Shown here in pieces: positions 9,890 through 21,964 of a DNA stretch of 64,000 nt (its first letter is position 1; every line of letters begins with the position of its first letter). Source of the stretch: Tupaia tana (Eukaryota; Chordata; Mammalia; Scandentia; Tupaiidae). The stretch spans positions 91,167,475-91,231,474 of the forward strand of contig JAKSZU010000002.1 in NCBI GenBank assembly GCA_026018925.1. Reading direction: 5' to 3'. The notes below the pieces were generated by a model, which ran no database searches, had not been told where the DNA came from, and saw nothing but the letters and a program-made list of their open reading frames with translations. The translations under genes and the position numbers were made by a program.

Positions 9890-11905
9890 ATTCTGATATG
9901 ATCGATTCATTCAGTCTTTTTCAGCCAATGTTCAGCATCGACTCCTTAGCCAGCTCTTTGGCCAATACTGAGAATGCAGTAATGTGGTTCCAGCCATCAT
10001 AAAGTGTATAGTCTGTCAGGGAAAACAGATATTAAGCAAGTAATTGGGAGAAATGATCAGGATGTGGGAATGATATGTGCATAGATCAAGAGTCCCAGAT
10101 ACTGTAATACTGTCATGGATAGAATTGAGAAAACAGAGAGGGACCAGCAGATGGCATAATGGTTATGTTGCCGGACTCCTATATAGTCAACTGCAGTTCA
10201 TGTCCCGGACTCAGTGGCTTAAAACTCACACCAGGCACATGTGCATATGTGCCCAAGGTCCTGAGAGGAGATTGGAGGAGAAGGGATTGCGGCATGACCA
10301 TCCCCCCTGGGGGGATGATTTCTTGCTTTCTGTCTCTCTGTCTATCTCTGTATCTCTGGCAGGCACACATACCCTATAGCGAAAATCTCTCTCTAAAGAG
10401 AGAGAGAGAGAGAGAGAGAAAGCAGAGAATGAGTTATAATCTTAAGCTGAAGAGTAGGTAGGGGAGCTCAGTTATTAAAGGCCTTAAAAAGATGTCAGAA
10501 GTATTTGAGGCTTTAGGCTAAAGGCAATGAACAGTCTTAGATTTTGAATTGTGGTTTGGGGAAGAGGATAGCCTGATAGGATTTATATTAAAATCTTGTG
10601 CAAGGGGAAGAGGTTTGGAACAAAGTAAATAATTTTTTGGGTTTGAAATAGAGTTGTCATGGTAGAGAAGACCAAGAGGAATGGATAAATTAAGATATAT
10701 CTATGAGATAGGATATATCTATGAAGCAGGTGCTTCGTGAGTGATTGGAACCAAAGGAGAAAGAGGAACGAGGATGATTTCAGGTTTCTGGTTACAGTTC
10801 AAAGAACAGTACTGCTGAGAGTAGAGAATGAAGGGACAAGAAAAGCGAGTTCTGCTGTGGTTCTCTGAGTTTCTGGTGCCTGAAGTCCACATGCACTGAG
10901 ACATCCAGCAAGCAGAAATGCAGGCTGGGCTGGGTACGTGGAACTGGAGGTTACCAGTGTCCAAAGACAGGGTAATTCATGTACTAAACTCTATATTCCA
11001 TGAGGATTTAGGTACGAATCTATATTCCATGAGGATTGAGGTCATGACTGGGACAATGTCGGTGCTCAGTAGCTCTTTGCTGAAGTTGTTTGATTGAAAC
11101 CAGATTGTTGAAGCAAGAATCCCACAAAGAGGACAGTGTAGAGATGTGGCATCATAGACTAAGAAGGAGAAAGTTTTGAGAAGGCTAATTGTTCATCACT
11201 GTCAGAAGGTTCAGGAGGGACATACCAAATAAGAACAGGAGAGGTGACCATCAGATTTACAACATAACAAAAACAAATTATCTTGCAAGAGCAGTTTTTA
11301 ATTCATCAGTAATGGTATAAGCCAGAAAAATGTGAGTGGCAGGCAAGAAAGAAATGGGAAAATGGAGAGGGCGGTAAGGAGGTCTGGTCCACACCGTCCT
11401 GCTGAGACTTGCAGAGACTTTCCCCTGGGTGGAAAGCATTATCGAAATTCTCTCTCAGGATCACTTACCAAAGGAAGAGGTGGGCCCTCAGAAACTAAGG
11501 GGTAAAGGAATTCCACATAGTTCTTCAAGAAGAAGATGGCAAGATGAGTTTAGACATTCAAGAGACGTATTAGTGAAAATGTCTGTAAGGGAAAGATGAT
11601 GAACAGGGAAGAAAGAACTAGGAAGGCAGAGCCTCCAATGACAGTGCGGTTCTAAGGAAGTTTTGGACAGGCCAAGGGGAGTCTTCAAGCCAAGGTCAGT
11701 CATCAGAGGAGTGCCATGCCTTGCAGAAATGGGCGTTAGACTCCTCGCCACACTTAGTCTCTGCCTGAGAACAGACTGGGGGAAGCACAGCCTTGGCACA
11801 GATGAGGTGATGAATTCAGAACTACGCCGCTGGGGCCCTTGTTCACACTCCCCTGCATCAGGAGCGATTCATGGCTGCCACGCAGACACCATCCTAAGAG
11901 TTCAA
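9890..11905 (+). repeat. About 2-kb ancient interspersed repeat relic
   Basis: It follows, in order, a long non-coding mammalian repeat that begins near 'gagcacctactatgtgcc': 'agtctgtcagggaaaacagatat', 'aaaggccttaaaaagatgtcag', 'gaggaacgaggatgatttca', 'aagagcagtttttaattc', 'agaatgggaaaatgg'. Family name uncertain. The SINE at 10141-10418 lies inside it. The 19-nt 'tctatattccatgaggatt' occurs twice (10990 and 11019), a local duplication. Confidence 0.45.
10141..10418 (+). mobile_element. tRNA-derived SINE, long form
   Basis: Complete from 'ggaccagcagatggcataat' to 'ccctatagcgaaaatctctc', ending in (GA)n. Likely imperfect target duplication 'gaaaacagagag'/'gaaagcagagaa'. Confidence 0.93.
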
Positions 11906-11919
11906 TGTTAATAGCATCC

Positions 11920-12048
11920 TCCTGAGATAGATTTTATACCCACCTTGCAGATGAGACACTAAGGACTACAGACATTAAGTAACATGCCTAAGTTCACACC
12001 ACTGGTAAGTGTTATTACAGGGTCTGAATTTCAGCCAGTGGTATGCTA
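11920..12048 (-). mobile_element. MIR relic
   Basis: 'caccttgcagatgagacacta', 'attaagtaacatgcctaag' and 'tcacaccactggtaag' follow the reversed MIR core. Confidence 0.8.
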
Positions 12049-12106
12049 AAGCTGGCTCAGATTGTTTCTGGGCCAATTTTTAAATTTTTAGAAATTGTGC
12101 TAGTGA

Positions 12107-12833
12107 TGTAGGATATTGGGGTGGCTGGAGCCCCCAGCACCAATGCAAGATCAGCCAAAGTGACCAAATTTGTATCTCACAATTAGGAAGAATGAGAAGC
12201 ATGGGCTAAAGGAAGTGGTAGTAAAGCAGAGTTTTATTGAAAGAGAAAAATTCTCTCCCAAAAGAGGACTGTTGATTTGAGACTTTTGCTAGAAGTTTTG
12301 AACTAGCAGTCTAGACAGTGCGCTGGCTGATAAGGAAGTGGGCTTCAGAAAATTATCCATATGGGGCCGGCAGGTGGTGTGGTGGTTGAGGCACTGGATG
12401 GTTCAAGTCCCAGACCTGGCAGCTTGCTTTCTCACTCTCCCTTTCTCTCTATATGTCTCTCTCTGGTCAAAATAGAAGAATAATGATCATAAATCAAATA
12501 AAAAAAAATAAATCTTTAAAAAGAAATAAAATTATCCATGAAGTCAGCATTCCTGGTTCCCTGTTCTGATAATCTGGTTGCAAGTTATTATTGTGGTCTT
12601 TGTTTTGTGCCCCCAAGCCATAAAGACCATAATCTTGGTTCTGGTATGTAACTGCTTTAGTCACACTGCAGATTGTGACTAGGTTAAACATTACTGCATG
12701 TTGTATTCTGTGTGCAGTTTCTAGTGAAAGCTTGGCTATTGTGACTCCATTTTGGGCCTTTACCCTAATTATATATATATACGTCTCAAGCCTATCTCCT
12801 ACCTAACCAGTCAGTTGAGATCAAGATCAAGAC
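12107..12833 (-). mobile_element. Probable solo LTR of an endogenous retrovirus (class I type)
   Basis: On the - strand the element has an 'aaaatggagtcac' U3-type motif, then CAATAAAACTCTGCTT (a polyadenylation signal with typical R/U5 context), and ends ...AATATCCTACA; both outer ends fit TG...CA. No viral coding sequence lies beside it. A short-form SINE at 12363-12527, with an exact 12-bp target duplication, splits it. Ends are approximate and no LTR target duplication was established. Confidence 0.55.
12363..12527 (+). mobile_element. tRNA-derived SINE, short form
   Basis: Head plus 'ggcagcttgctttctcactc', CT stretch, 'ctctggtcaaaat', A-rich end. The middle of the body is absent. Exact target duplication AAAATTATCCAT at 12349-12360 and 12528-12539. 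Confidence 0.93.
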
Positions 12834-13246
12834 AATAACTTGAATTTAGCCTCAGGAGGAGTATTTACACCATGGAAATCTTCAAATACTACACATGAAG
12901 CTTTTGTCTTTTCTGAAATGGTGATCGTTATGCATTTATTAACACACCACTGATTTGAACCCAGGCTATCTGACTCCAAGACCACCCTTTCAACCTCTAT
13001 GCTACATGCAATTGGCTTTATGTTTTTCTGATGCAGCCATGATGAAAAAAAAAAAATCTCTTATGCCATCTCGTTCTCTGAATCCTTGTCTCCGAGGTTG
13101 TCATGCCCTGTGTTTTGCTCTTCCTTACATTGCCATCATCATTCTGTCTGTTTTCAAGGACATGGAGAGCAATCATTATATTCCCTGAATAGCCCGCTGC
13201 TCTAGCTGCTCTATAAATATTTGCTGATATCCATCCTCAGCCTACT

Positions 13247-13328
13247 GATGATTAAAGATTAGTTACATCTGTGAAATAATATAAAACGATGATTAAAGAT
13301 TGGTTACCTCTGTGAAATAATATAAAAA
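13247..13328. repeat. 41-bp tandem duplication
   Basis: Units at 13247-13287 and 13288-13328, beginning GATGATTAAAGATT and differing at a few positions. Confidence 0.93.
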
Positions 13329-13908
13329 GTTGTACTTGCTTCTGTTCCTGAATCTTACATTTGTAAAGGCAGACAGTATTGGAAAATGTGTTTCAACCTC
13401 AAGATGACCTTTTCAGAGAACTGTAACATCCATTACAGCCCAGAGATGGGGTGGTATGCTTCCTGCCTACTCCCACCTCTCAGCTAGGAGCTACATTAAT
13501 TACCTGCCTCTTTGGCCACTTTGAGTTTATTGGGAAGCTGTTTATCCTCCCAGCATGCCCTCTTCAGCCTGGAAACTGAACCCTGCATGCTGTCTGCAAG
13601 CAGGGAAGGACAGGACACTTCCGAGCCCCTAACTCTTCCCTCTCTGTGTCATGTGCTCCAGTGCCTGAGAGCTCAGCTCTGCAGAGAATGACCCAGAATG
13701 GGTTAGGATGGAGAGAAGCTGCCCAGGGACTGCAACCACTGTACAAGTGGCCCTGTCACTCAAACGTGCAACCCGTGAACTGAAAAAAATATACCTGCCT
13801 TGGAAGCTGCGGAAGAACTCATTTGTGCCATGAACCTGGTGTCCAGATGAGAAAGCAGGTCTCTCACAAGCAACTATTACACTTAAGAGGAGCTCTTTGA
13901 AATCTTTT

Positions 13909-14162
13909 CCTTTTTTTTTTTTTGTTATAGGGCGCGTGCACTCGCCAGACAGGCAGGGAGAGACAGAGAGACAGAAAGCGAGAAATCACCCCCCAGGGGG
14001 TATGGCCATGCTGCAATCCCTTCTCCTCCATTCTCCTCTCGGGATCTTGGGCACGCACGCACACACACCCGGCGTGAGTTTTAAGCCACCAGGTCCGTGA
14101 CGCGAACCGCAGTCGACTACATGAGAGTCCAGCGACACAACCATTACGCTAACTGCTGGTCC
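13909..14162 (-). mobile_element. tRNA-derived SINE, young long form
   Basis: Near-consensus. Exact 16-bp target duplication CTCTTTGAAATCTTTT at 13893-13908 and 14163-14178. Confidence 0.96.
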
Positions 14163-14245
14163 CTCTTTGAAATCTTTTGATAGAGCAAGAAAATCTATAA
14201 TACCATCATTTCTACACCACTTCTACTCTGCTTCTTCCTTATTAA

Positions 14246-14465
14246 TTTGTTTATTTATTTATGTCTTCCATGAGAGAAGGAGGTCGAGAGACAGAGACTC
14301 CCCCCACAGGATCTTCACACCGCAATCCAGCCCCAGCCAACCAAGATCATGGGTACATGCATTTGCCCCCAGCATGTATAGGGAGACTTGGGATATGAAC
14401 CCATGACCTTCCCATGTGGGTCCAGCATGACAGAGCCATTACATCACTATGTCACCAGTTGGCCC
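14246..14465 (-). mobile_element. Diverged tRNA-type SINE, second family
   Basis: 'ttccatgagagaaggaggtc', 'caggatcttcacaccgcaat', 'ggatatgaacccatgacc', head ending 'caccagttggccc'. Related to 35402-35626. Confidence 0.7.
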
Positions 14466-14469
14466 TTAA

Positions 14470-15240
14470 CTCATTTTGAAAATTCTTTTTGAGTGCTTGC
14501 TATGGGAAACTTTTCCCAGCACTAAGGAAACATCGGTGAATAGAACAAAAATTATGACTGCTAAGAAATTTACATTCTGGGACCAGCAGTTAGCGTAATG
14601 GCTATGTCGCTGGACTCCCATGTAGTCGACCGCGGTTCAAGTCCTGGACCCAGTGGCTTAAAAAAACTCACACCGGGCACATGTGCGTGCGTGCCCAAGA
14701 TCCCGAGAGGAGAATGGAGGAGAAGGGATTGCAGTGTGGCCATCCCCCCTGGGGGGTGATTTCCTGCTTTCCGTCTCTCTGTCTCTCTCTGTCTGGCGAG
14801 CGCACGCGCCCTGTAGCTAAAACCTCTCAAAAAAAAAAAAAAAAAAAAGAAAGACATTTACATTCTAATTTCATCTTTTGCTCCAGATCACCTGATCTTC
14901 ATCATGTTCACGTCATTCATGAAGCACGTTCATTCCACTGAACAGGCATCTGTGCCAAGGTTTAGGGAGTGGAGGGTTAGGGCTGAAGAAACTAGAGGCA
15001 TTCAGTGTAAGAGGAGAGGCAGACACATAAGCAGGGTTTTAACACCGGGGCATTATCTGGAAGCATCCATGGTTTGGGAGGGTCATGTCCACGTCACAGT
15101 TATGTTAACTGAGAAGATATCCACGCAGAAAGGGCCTAACTTGAAATAGCTTAACACAGAGCAAGAGCTAACGGCAGTGGAGGTTACTGGAATTTAAAGT
15201 GTGAGGTAGGAATGAGCAAGAAGCAAAACCTGAGATTGGA
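14470..15240 (+). repeat. Same ancient repeat type, split by a SINE
   Basis: 'ttttgagtgcttgctatggg' through 'agaaatttacattct' resumes after the SINE with 'aatttcatcttttgctcc' and a long purine-rich stretch. Same type as 9890-11905. The SINE occupies 14580-14848. Confidence 0.4.
14580..14848 (+). mobile_element. tRNA-derived SINE, young long form
   Basis: Near-consensus, A20 tail. Target duplication about ATTTACATTCT on both sides (14568-14578 and after 14851). Confidence 0.95.
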
Positions 15241-15244
15241 CAGC

Positions 15245-17614
15245 GAGGCAGAGCCTGTTTCAGGTGTCAATTCCCTGGTTTACTCCATTCCTTTTTAAAC
15301 AATAGCAGCAGGAGCACCCACTGCCACGGGGACGTTTCTCGTGATTGTTCTCTGAAAGACAAGCAGGAAGCCCCATGAGGATGCTTCCCTGGTCTTCGAC
15401 CTGGAGCTGCAGACGCCCACAACATCGTGGGCATCTCACGCGCCAACTCCTCCCACCACTCCCCAGAACATCCCACTTCATCTTCCATCTCGGCCTCTCT
15501 CCCTTACAAATCTACCCTTCGGAGACTGCCTGTTCCCAAGGATGCATTTCCTTCCCTCCTCCTCTTTGCCTCTGATTTTGGTGATTCACTAGCCCACGGG
15601 GTGGCAGTTGAGCCTGTCACTCTCTCCCACCTCATTCCCCTCCCCTTCCCCAACAATAAGTGAGCCCAGCCATGAGCTTCACAGTCTGCATCTGCTCCTT
15701 CTGGAATGGCCCTTCCCGGAAATGTGGGAACCTCATTAGTCCTCCATCAGCCAATAATAAAAGTGGAATAATAGATGTTCAGGGCTTTGAAAAGACAGGA
15801 AGCGTATAATTCATCGTGTTTTTCTTGTTATCATTTGAGGCCTCTAGACCTCTGAAGAAGCTATTTTGGGCCTTGTGGGAACTTGATGAAGGTGGAATTC
15901 TTTGACCTCAGTAAGTGCCCCTCAAATAAAACGTCGGTGAAAAAGTTTAAAAGGTTCAAAAGAAATTAAGATGCCGAGGGGAGGAAAGGACTGAGTGAAT
16001 TATTAAGAGGGTAGAAATTTTACAGCCTTCCTTGTTGAAGGAGGTGGACAAGCCCCAGCAGAAATTCAAGTCCTGAATTGCTATTACTTTTTACCAATTG
16101 TATTAGCATGTTACCAACACTTATAAACTGACTTGAAAGAAGACAAAGGCTTTAAATTAAAAAAATAACCCATGGAGACATTAAGCAAAAGCAAAAGCAA
16201 AAAACAAACAAACAAACACAACACTGTTGCCAAAATAAAGGGAAAACAAGAGTGATTGACCTTTATTCTGTTCAAATAAACTGAAAACTTGGATAACATT
16301 AATGAAAGAATCTGTTCTATGGACAGCAAAAGTGCAAAAGGTGACAAGTCCCCAACTCTGTCGTGTGTCCTTCCAGGTGAACAGAGACTGTATTAAATTA
16401 AGGTGGCCTCATTCAGTCTCTTTTCACAAAGGGGCTTCTAAAACAGAAACCAAAGCCACTCCAGAGCTATTGCCCATTCTAATTTGAGAGGCTGAAGGCC
16501 CACCTAATGGGACACTTTCAAATCTTCATGACTCTTCCTCTAATTAGATTTAAGGAGAAGTTGCCAATTCCAAACTTTCCTGAGCATTTTGGGAATGAAT
16601 GAGTTTGTCTTTGTTAATTCATCTCCATTTGTAATTTAGATGAAGAATGTCTAAATCAATGAAAAGCCAACTAAAGAAACTTAAGCTTCATTGTAAAGAA
16701 ATTTCACATTAACTACAAAAAAAAAAAAAGAAATTAAGTTTATAGAGTTAGAAAGTTTGAAGACTTTTGCTTCCTTTTAATATTTTATTTGGCTATTGGC
16801 ATTACAGTCAAGACCACTCACAGTAAGAAAAATAGACTCTATATAAAAAAATACTGAAAGAGGCTATACACCAACTTCTATATCTATGATATTTTTATAT
16901 ACTTTTTATCTTTTTATCTTTTATTCAAAAATATTTATGGTATATGAAGAATTATGGTTGCTTTGTATTGTCCTCTTTTTGATTAATTATGTTTCAGATA
17001 ATGAACACAAACTAATTTTGTAATAAAATTACTTGAAAAGAAAGAAGATTAAGATTTTTTGCCAATAAGATCTTTCTTTCTTTTAAATTCAAATAATTAA
17101 ACAAATCAGTATATTAAAACTGAGGACCCAAAGAAAATCTTCAGTGATAAGTCAGCTACTGGACGGTAGTTTTCCATTTAGCTGTTTGACCTCTTTCATA
17201 TGACACCAGGGTGTTTTCATAGATAAAATTACAATCCCAGATATTCAGACTTTCAGATTCATATTTTCCATCTCAGCCCACAAAAGCTTTACTTGGGGAT
17301 TTCTGTAGAAAATTCTGGCTTGTGTTTCAGCCATTTGCCTTTTCTTTGTGGATGTCAGAAAGATACAGTAGTCGACACTGACAATCCCCAGATCTCCCAG
17401 AGACAGCACTTAGAGGCTCCGTATTAATTGACTGAGATGTTCTTTTAAAGCACCGATTTCTTTCTAAAACAAGTCAGAGTAAATAATGAGACAAGCTGCA
17501 AACTACAATATTTATAAGAGGCATAAATATTGAAAAACCCAGAGACGCTCAATTAAGAGCATGAACTAGAACTAGAAAAGGAAGAGTTCCATTTAGATTC
17601 ATTGGAACCTGAAA
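15245..17614. other. Repeat-poor intron stretch
   Basis: 2.4 kb without a SINE: a C-rich part (15340-15700), then AT-rich (16080-17100). No exon features recognised. Confidence 0.5.
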
Positions 17615-17880
17615 CTGATCACGTCTATTTATTCACTCAAGAAATATTGGCTGACTGTCTACTATGGGCTGGCTTCTCTTCTAAGCCCTGGATAGCAGTG
17701 AGCAAGAGGAACAAAGCCCCACCTCTCATGAAGCTGACACGCTAGTGAGATGGGACAGATCAACAGACAGGCAACTAATGCTAATATGTCAGGGGTGATA
17801 AAAAGCTAAGAAGAAAAACAAAACAAGGTAAGAGGACTTAGAGTAACTATGGATGCTGTTTATGTCAAGAATCAAAAAAC
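17615..17880 (+). repeat. Ancient interspersed repeat fragment
   Basis: 'ttattcactcaagaaatatt', 'gtctactatgggctgg', 'agcagtgagcaagaggaa' and 'tctcatgaagctgaca' follow the 'facing the gagcacctactatgtgcc' mammalian repeat. Family not named. Confidence 0.5.
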
Positions 17881-17884
17881 TGTA

Positions 17885-18501
17885 CTCGGGGAGGTATTCT
17901 GAACATGGGGGTCATGCCCTCCCCAAAAAAGGGTAAATTTCAGAAAGTCTATGAATTCTAGTACAGGAAAAAAATGCATCATAGTTTAACCAATTTAATA
18001 TTTGTTTCATTTTGAATGTAAGCAAAAGATTACAGCAATATTAACACTACCAATAGTGTCCATAGATATTTTTTACAAATCACCGTTGTTGAATCACAGC
18101 ATAATCATTAATGCTAACATAATACTTAGATCAATACTATGATAGGTATTAGGATACTGAGAAATCTTGTTATGTAAAATATTAAATAAGCACCTACTTT
18201 ATCTATCACAACTGTTCTATATTTTGATAAATAATTCTGTATATTTGGTTTCTTTTGTAATCCTATGTATTTTATTCTACGCCTTTAGGTATATTGCTCT
18301 GAAAGGTGAATCCTTAGACTATACCAAAATGCCAAGAGGTCCATAGCAGTAGTGCTTTATGCCAACTCCCATATTTCATCATAGAGTAGTAAAACAATTG
18401 TAACAAAGGTTGGGATTTAGTATAATTAATTGTTTTTACTGCTTCATCAACAATGTTCTTAAGATAAGCTGGCATCTGTTATTGTTGTGAGTGGTTGGTG
18501 G
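17885..18501. other. AT-rich intron sequence, nothing recognised
   Basis: No SINE, MIR or coding signal seen. Confidence 0.5.
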
Positions 18502-18516
18502 AGAATGCCATGACTT

Positions 18517-18785
18517 GGGACCAGCAGACGGTATAATGGTTATGTCGCTGGATTCCCACTTAATCAACTATGGTTTGAGTCCTAGACCCAGCAACTAAAA
18601 GCTCACACCATGCACATGTGGGTGTGTGCCCAAAATCCCAAGAGGGGAATGGAGGAGAAGAAATTGCAGCATGGTCATCTCCCTAAGAGTTGATTTCTTG
18701 CTTTCTGTTTCTTTGGTGAGCACACACACACTATAGCAAAACTCTGTCTCTGGGCAAAACAAACAAACAAACAAAAAAGAATGAA
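18517..18785 (+). mobile_element. tRNA-derived SINE, long form
   Basis: Exact 15-bp target duplication AGAATGCCATGACTT at 18502-18516 and 18786-18800. Tail (AAAC)n. Confidence 0.95.
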
Positions 18786-18894
18786 AGAATGCCATGACTT
18801 CAGTAAGTTTAAGTTTAGTCACCATCTTGGTTCATGTTCCTGACCTAGCTGTCACACCATTTAGCTTTGCTCCATCATAGAGAGGCCAAGTAAC

Positions 18895-18995
18895 ACTTCA
18901 GTGTTCTTAGGGAAACAGTTTTGATCTTGTGGACCTTGAAATGATCTTAGAATCCCACTAGGGGTCTGTGGGCCACACTTTGAGAACCACTGTGG
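18895..18995 (+). mobile_element. MER5-type hAT relic
   Basis: Ends with 'ggggtctgtgggccacac' followed by 'tttgagaaccactg', the classic MER5 terminal motif. Short and diverged. Confidence 0.55.
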
Positions 18996-19459
18996 TGGAT
19001 TAAGTAGCTGGAAAAGATTCTTGTGGGTAGTAGTTGTAGTATGCTGTCCAGTGCTTTGAAATGGAAGTTTTACTCATGCTGTCTAAGGAAAGTTTTCGAA
19101 ATTTCAGTAAAAAGTAATCTTTTGTTGACATTTTTTGGTGATACGAGAGTCTCAGCCCTGGAAATACACCATCCAGCAGAGATTTGGGTCTTCTACTCAA
19201 GAAAAAAGTATCCAGTACCAGGGGATCTTAACCCCTTCATGTCATAAGCCCCTTTAGCAGCCTAGTGAAGACTACAGACCTCTTCTCCAAATATTGTCTT
19301 TAGATGCATACAATAAAAGACCCAGAATTACAAAGAAACGAATCATATTGAAATACATTTCTATTCACAGAAATTGCTCTCCCCAATCTCTACTGCAAGG
19401 AAAAATATCAAAGGAGATGACATTTATTTTTTGATATTCTTTTTCCGATCAGTTAAGGT

Positions 19460-19720
19460 CTTTTTTTTTTTTTTTTTTCATTATAGGGTGTATAGCTCAC
19501 CAGAGAAAGACAGAGACAGAGAAGAAAGTGAGAAATCACGCCCCTAGGGGAGATGGCCATGCATCAGTCCCTTCTTTCCTTCTTCTCTCAGGATTTTGGG
19601 CATGTACACACACACACACTCACCAGGTATGATTTTTAAGCTGCCAGCGTCCAGGACTTGACCTGTGGAGTCAGCCATGTGCAAACCAGCCACCTTACCC
19701 TCCATGCCACCTGATGGCCC
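19460..19720 (-). mobile_element. tRNA-derived SINE, old long form
   Basis: T-run, 'ttatagggtgtatagctcac', 'gggattttgggcatg'-type body, head ending 'gccacctgatggcccc'. Confidence 0.88.
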
Positions 19721-19784
19721 CATCAATCAACATCTTAAATGCTCATATTGTAAATGCCAATAAGACAGATTTCTAGACCTGTCA

Positions 19785-20360
19785 GGGCCAAGGCAAAAGA
19801 GTGGGATACAAAGAACAGGTTTCTCCTTAGCCTTCTGTGAGACTGAGAGACACACCCTCCTGTTACACGTAGTCTTCCTAAAGGAAGATGGTCAAGGGCT
19901 GGATGTTAGAAAGATCTTAGGCTCCATCTGCCTAATGGCTGTTAAAAACACATTTAGACAAACCAAAACTTAACAGTTTATTTAAACAAAGGGCTGGCGA
20001 TTTAAATCCAGCAGCCTCCGGAAGATGGCTTCTGAGAGACTACTGGCTAGCCGTGTGGTTTACATGGAATACATGTGGGCAGGACGGGAGAGTGACATGT
20101 GCAGTAAAAGGGAAAGTGTCGTACAAAAAAAAACGTAAGTGAGGGAGGGAGGTAGAGCGATCACTGGTTACAGGTGGATGGTCGGCTACATGGACAGCCT
20201 AAAATGTGGGCTTCCTGTGACTGAAGCATGACTAGTGTGACTGGCTATAACTTAGAAACCAGCTCAGAAAAACAGCCTAACATGTATGATTTTGGCTTAT
20301 CTGTAGGAGTCCCCTGTGTGGGATTACAGCAGGTGTTTTAGGCCAGAACAGTTCAGTTTA
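19785..20360 (-). mobile_element. Possible solo LTR
   Basis: On the - strand the stretch could begin TGTTAAACTGAACTGTTCTG and end CCTTGGCCCTGACA, with AAATAAACTGTTAAG as a polyadenylation signal in its 3' third. That is LTR-like in layout and size (about 575 bp). No internal retroviral sequence is present, and the ends are guesses. Confidence 0.4.
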
Positions 20361-20449
20361 ACATAATCTAAGACTGTCAAGAATTCTCCACTCTGACTTT
20401 CTAAAATTTTGGTTACTCTTTTAGGGGTAAAAAAATGTTACAATTTCCT

Positions 20450-20698
20450 GGCCAACCCATGGTCTGCTGGTTAAGACAGCTGGATCCCACATGGCTGAAG
20501 GCATGGTTCAAGTCCTGGTCATGGTAGCTTGCAAAACATGCCAAGCATGTGTGCATGCATCCCCCAAATCCTGAAAGAAGGGAGAAATGGAGCCAAGGGG
20601 ATTGAAACATGACTATGCACATGGAGGTGCTTTCTCCCTTTATGTCTCTCTCTCTTTCTCTCACTGTCTCTGCACTTGCCCTCTGGCAAAAACAAATC
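20450..20698 (+). mobile_element. tRNA-derived SINE, old long form
   Basis: 'ctggccaacccatggtctgc' head, 'atggttcaagtcctgg' B box, CT stretch, 'ccctctggcaaaaacaaat' end. Confidence 0.88.
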
Positions 20699-20804
20699 CA
20701 ACATGTCTTGTATTTACCATTTTGTTATGATAAAGTAGATGTGTTTGTGCGCAAAGGAGAGGAAGAAACACTCTTGACAGTGTCTCATCATGCCGTGACG
20801 TTCA

Positions 20805-20928
20805 AAATCCCAAAAGGAAGGAGAGATGGAGGAGAAGGGATTGTGGCATGATCCTTCCCCATAGGGGATACTTGCTCACTTTCTCTCTCTCTCTTTCTCT
20901 CTCTGGCAAGAGCATGTAACCTCTGGCA
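20805..20928 (+). mobile_element. 5'-truncated tRNA-derived SINE
   Basis: Only the body and tail remain: 'aatcccaaaaggaaggaga', 'ggagaagggattgtggcatg', CT stretch, 'acctctggcaagaaag'. Confidence 0.85.
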
Positions 20929-20941
20929 AGAAAGAAATAGG

Positions 20942-21216
20942 GGGACCGGCAGTTAGCGTAATGGCTATGTCGCTGGACTCCCACGTAGTCGACCGCAGTT
21001 TGAGTCCCGGACCCGGTGGCTTAAACTCACGCTGGGCACGTGTGCGTGCGTGCCCAAGATCCTGAGAGGAGAATGGAGGAGAAGGGATTGCGGCGTGGCC
21101 ATCCCCCGTGGGGGGTGATTTCTCGCTTTCTATCTCTCTGTCTCTCTCTGTCTGTCTGGCGAGCGCACGCGCCCTATAGCAAAAACCTCTCCAAAAAAAA
21201 AAAAAAAAAGGAAAGA
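20942..21216 (+). mobile_element. tRNA-derived SINE, young long form
   Basis: Near-consensus. Target duplication AAGAAAGAAATAGG at 20928-20941 and 21217-21230: it landed in the A-rich tail of the preceding truncated copy. Confidence 0.96.
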
Positions 21217-21230
21217 AAGAAAGAAATAGG

Positions 21231-21964
21231 AATTATGAGATTTCACATACAAAGCCAAATTTTTAGCTTTTCTTATAAAGTCAGGAGATCCGGTGATCCT
21301 GGAACAAATTCACGTGATCAAGATTGGCTGAAGCCAGGCAGCACCTGCCCACTTGAAACAGAGAATGTGCTTTTCCAGTTTGCCCCAGGCTTCTCCACTC
21401 TGTAGCATCTGCACACACAGAGCTCTATTTGTGCCTTCATGTGACTTGCTGGGCACTTGCAGGCACTGTTTGCCACCCTGGCTCTAGAACATGGCTTCCT
21501 GGGTGGGACAGGGACTGGACTATACAGCCCAGTGACCAGCAGACAGTGGAGCCCCGTAACAGTATGGAAGGACTCTTCCATACTTGTTACGCTTATTGCA
21601 GTTACACCTTGAGTGTGGATAATGTTTACCCCAGTTGTTACTGAGAATTGAGTCTCCCCATGTAGCTTTCCAAGCTGTTCATAAGACAGACCTAGAAAGC
21701 GAGAGAGAAACAGCCCCCTCGCAAATACATTTGACCAGTTTTTCACAGGACTCTGTATTTCCTCCCACAGATTCTTTCACTTGTGTTTCTAAGATAAACA
21801 CAATTATACTCGTAGTCTTCCTCATTGGTGTGACTCATACGTATTTTAAATTGTGTTTATAAACTATTTGCTTTTTCTTTGTCTTTGGTTCTCAATTTGA
21901 AAAATTTAGAGGAGAGGCATTCTGAGAAACTGTTTTAGTTCTTCATTTTAGTAAATGCTAAACG
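21231..21964. other. Intron sequence, nothing recognised
   Basis: A 142-codon open frame on the - strand (21318-21746) has no recognisable domain and is judged random. Confidence 0.5.

Noticed and set aside
14681-14941. Repeated frames beginning MCVRAQDPERRMEEKG at many sites
   Set aside because: The same SINE body translated each time. It recurs at every near-consensus copy and is not a gene family.
21318-21746. 142-codon open frame on -
   Set aside because: No recognisable domain; composition like surrounding intron; overlaps a + frame.
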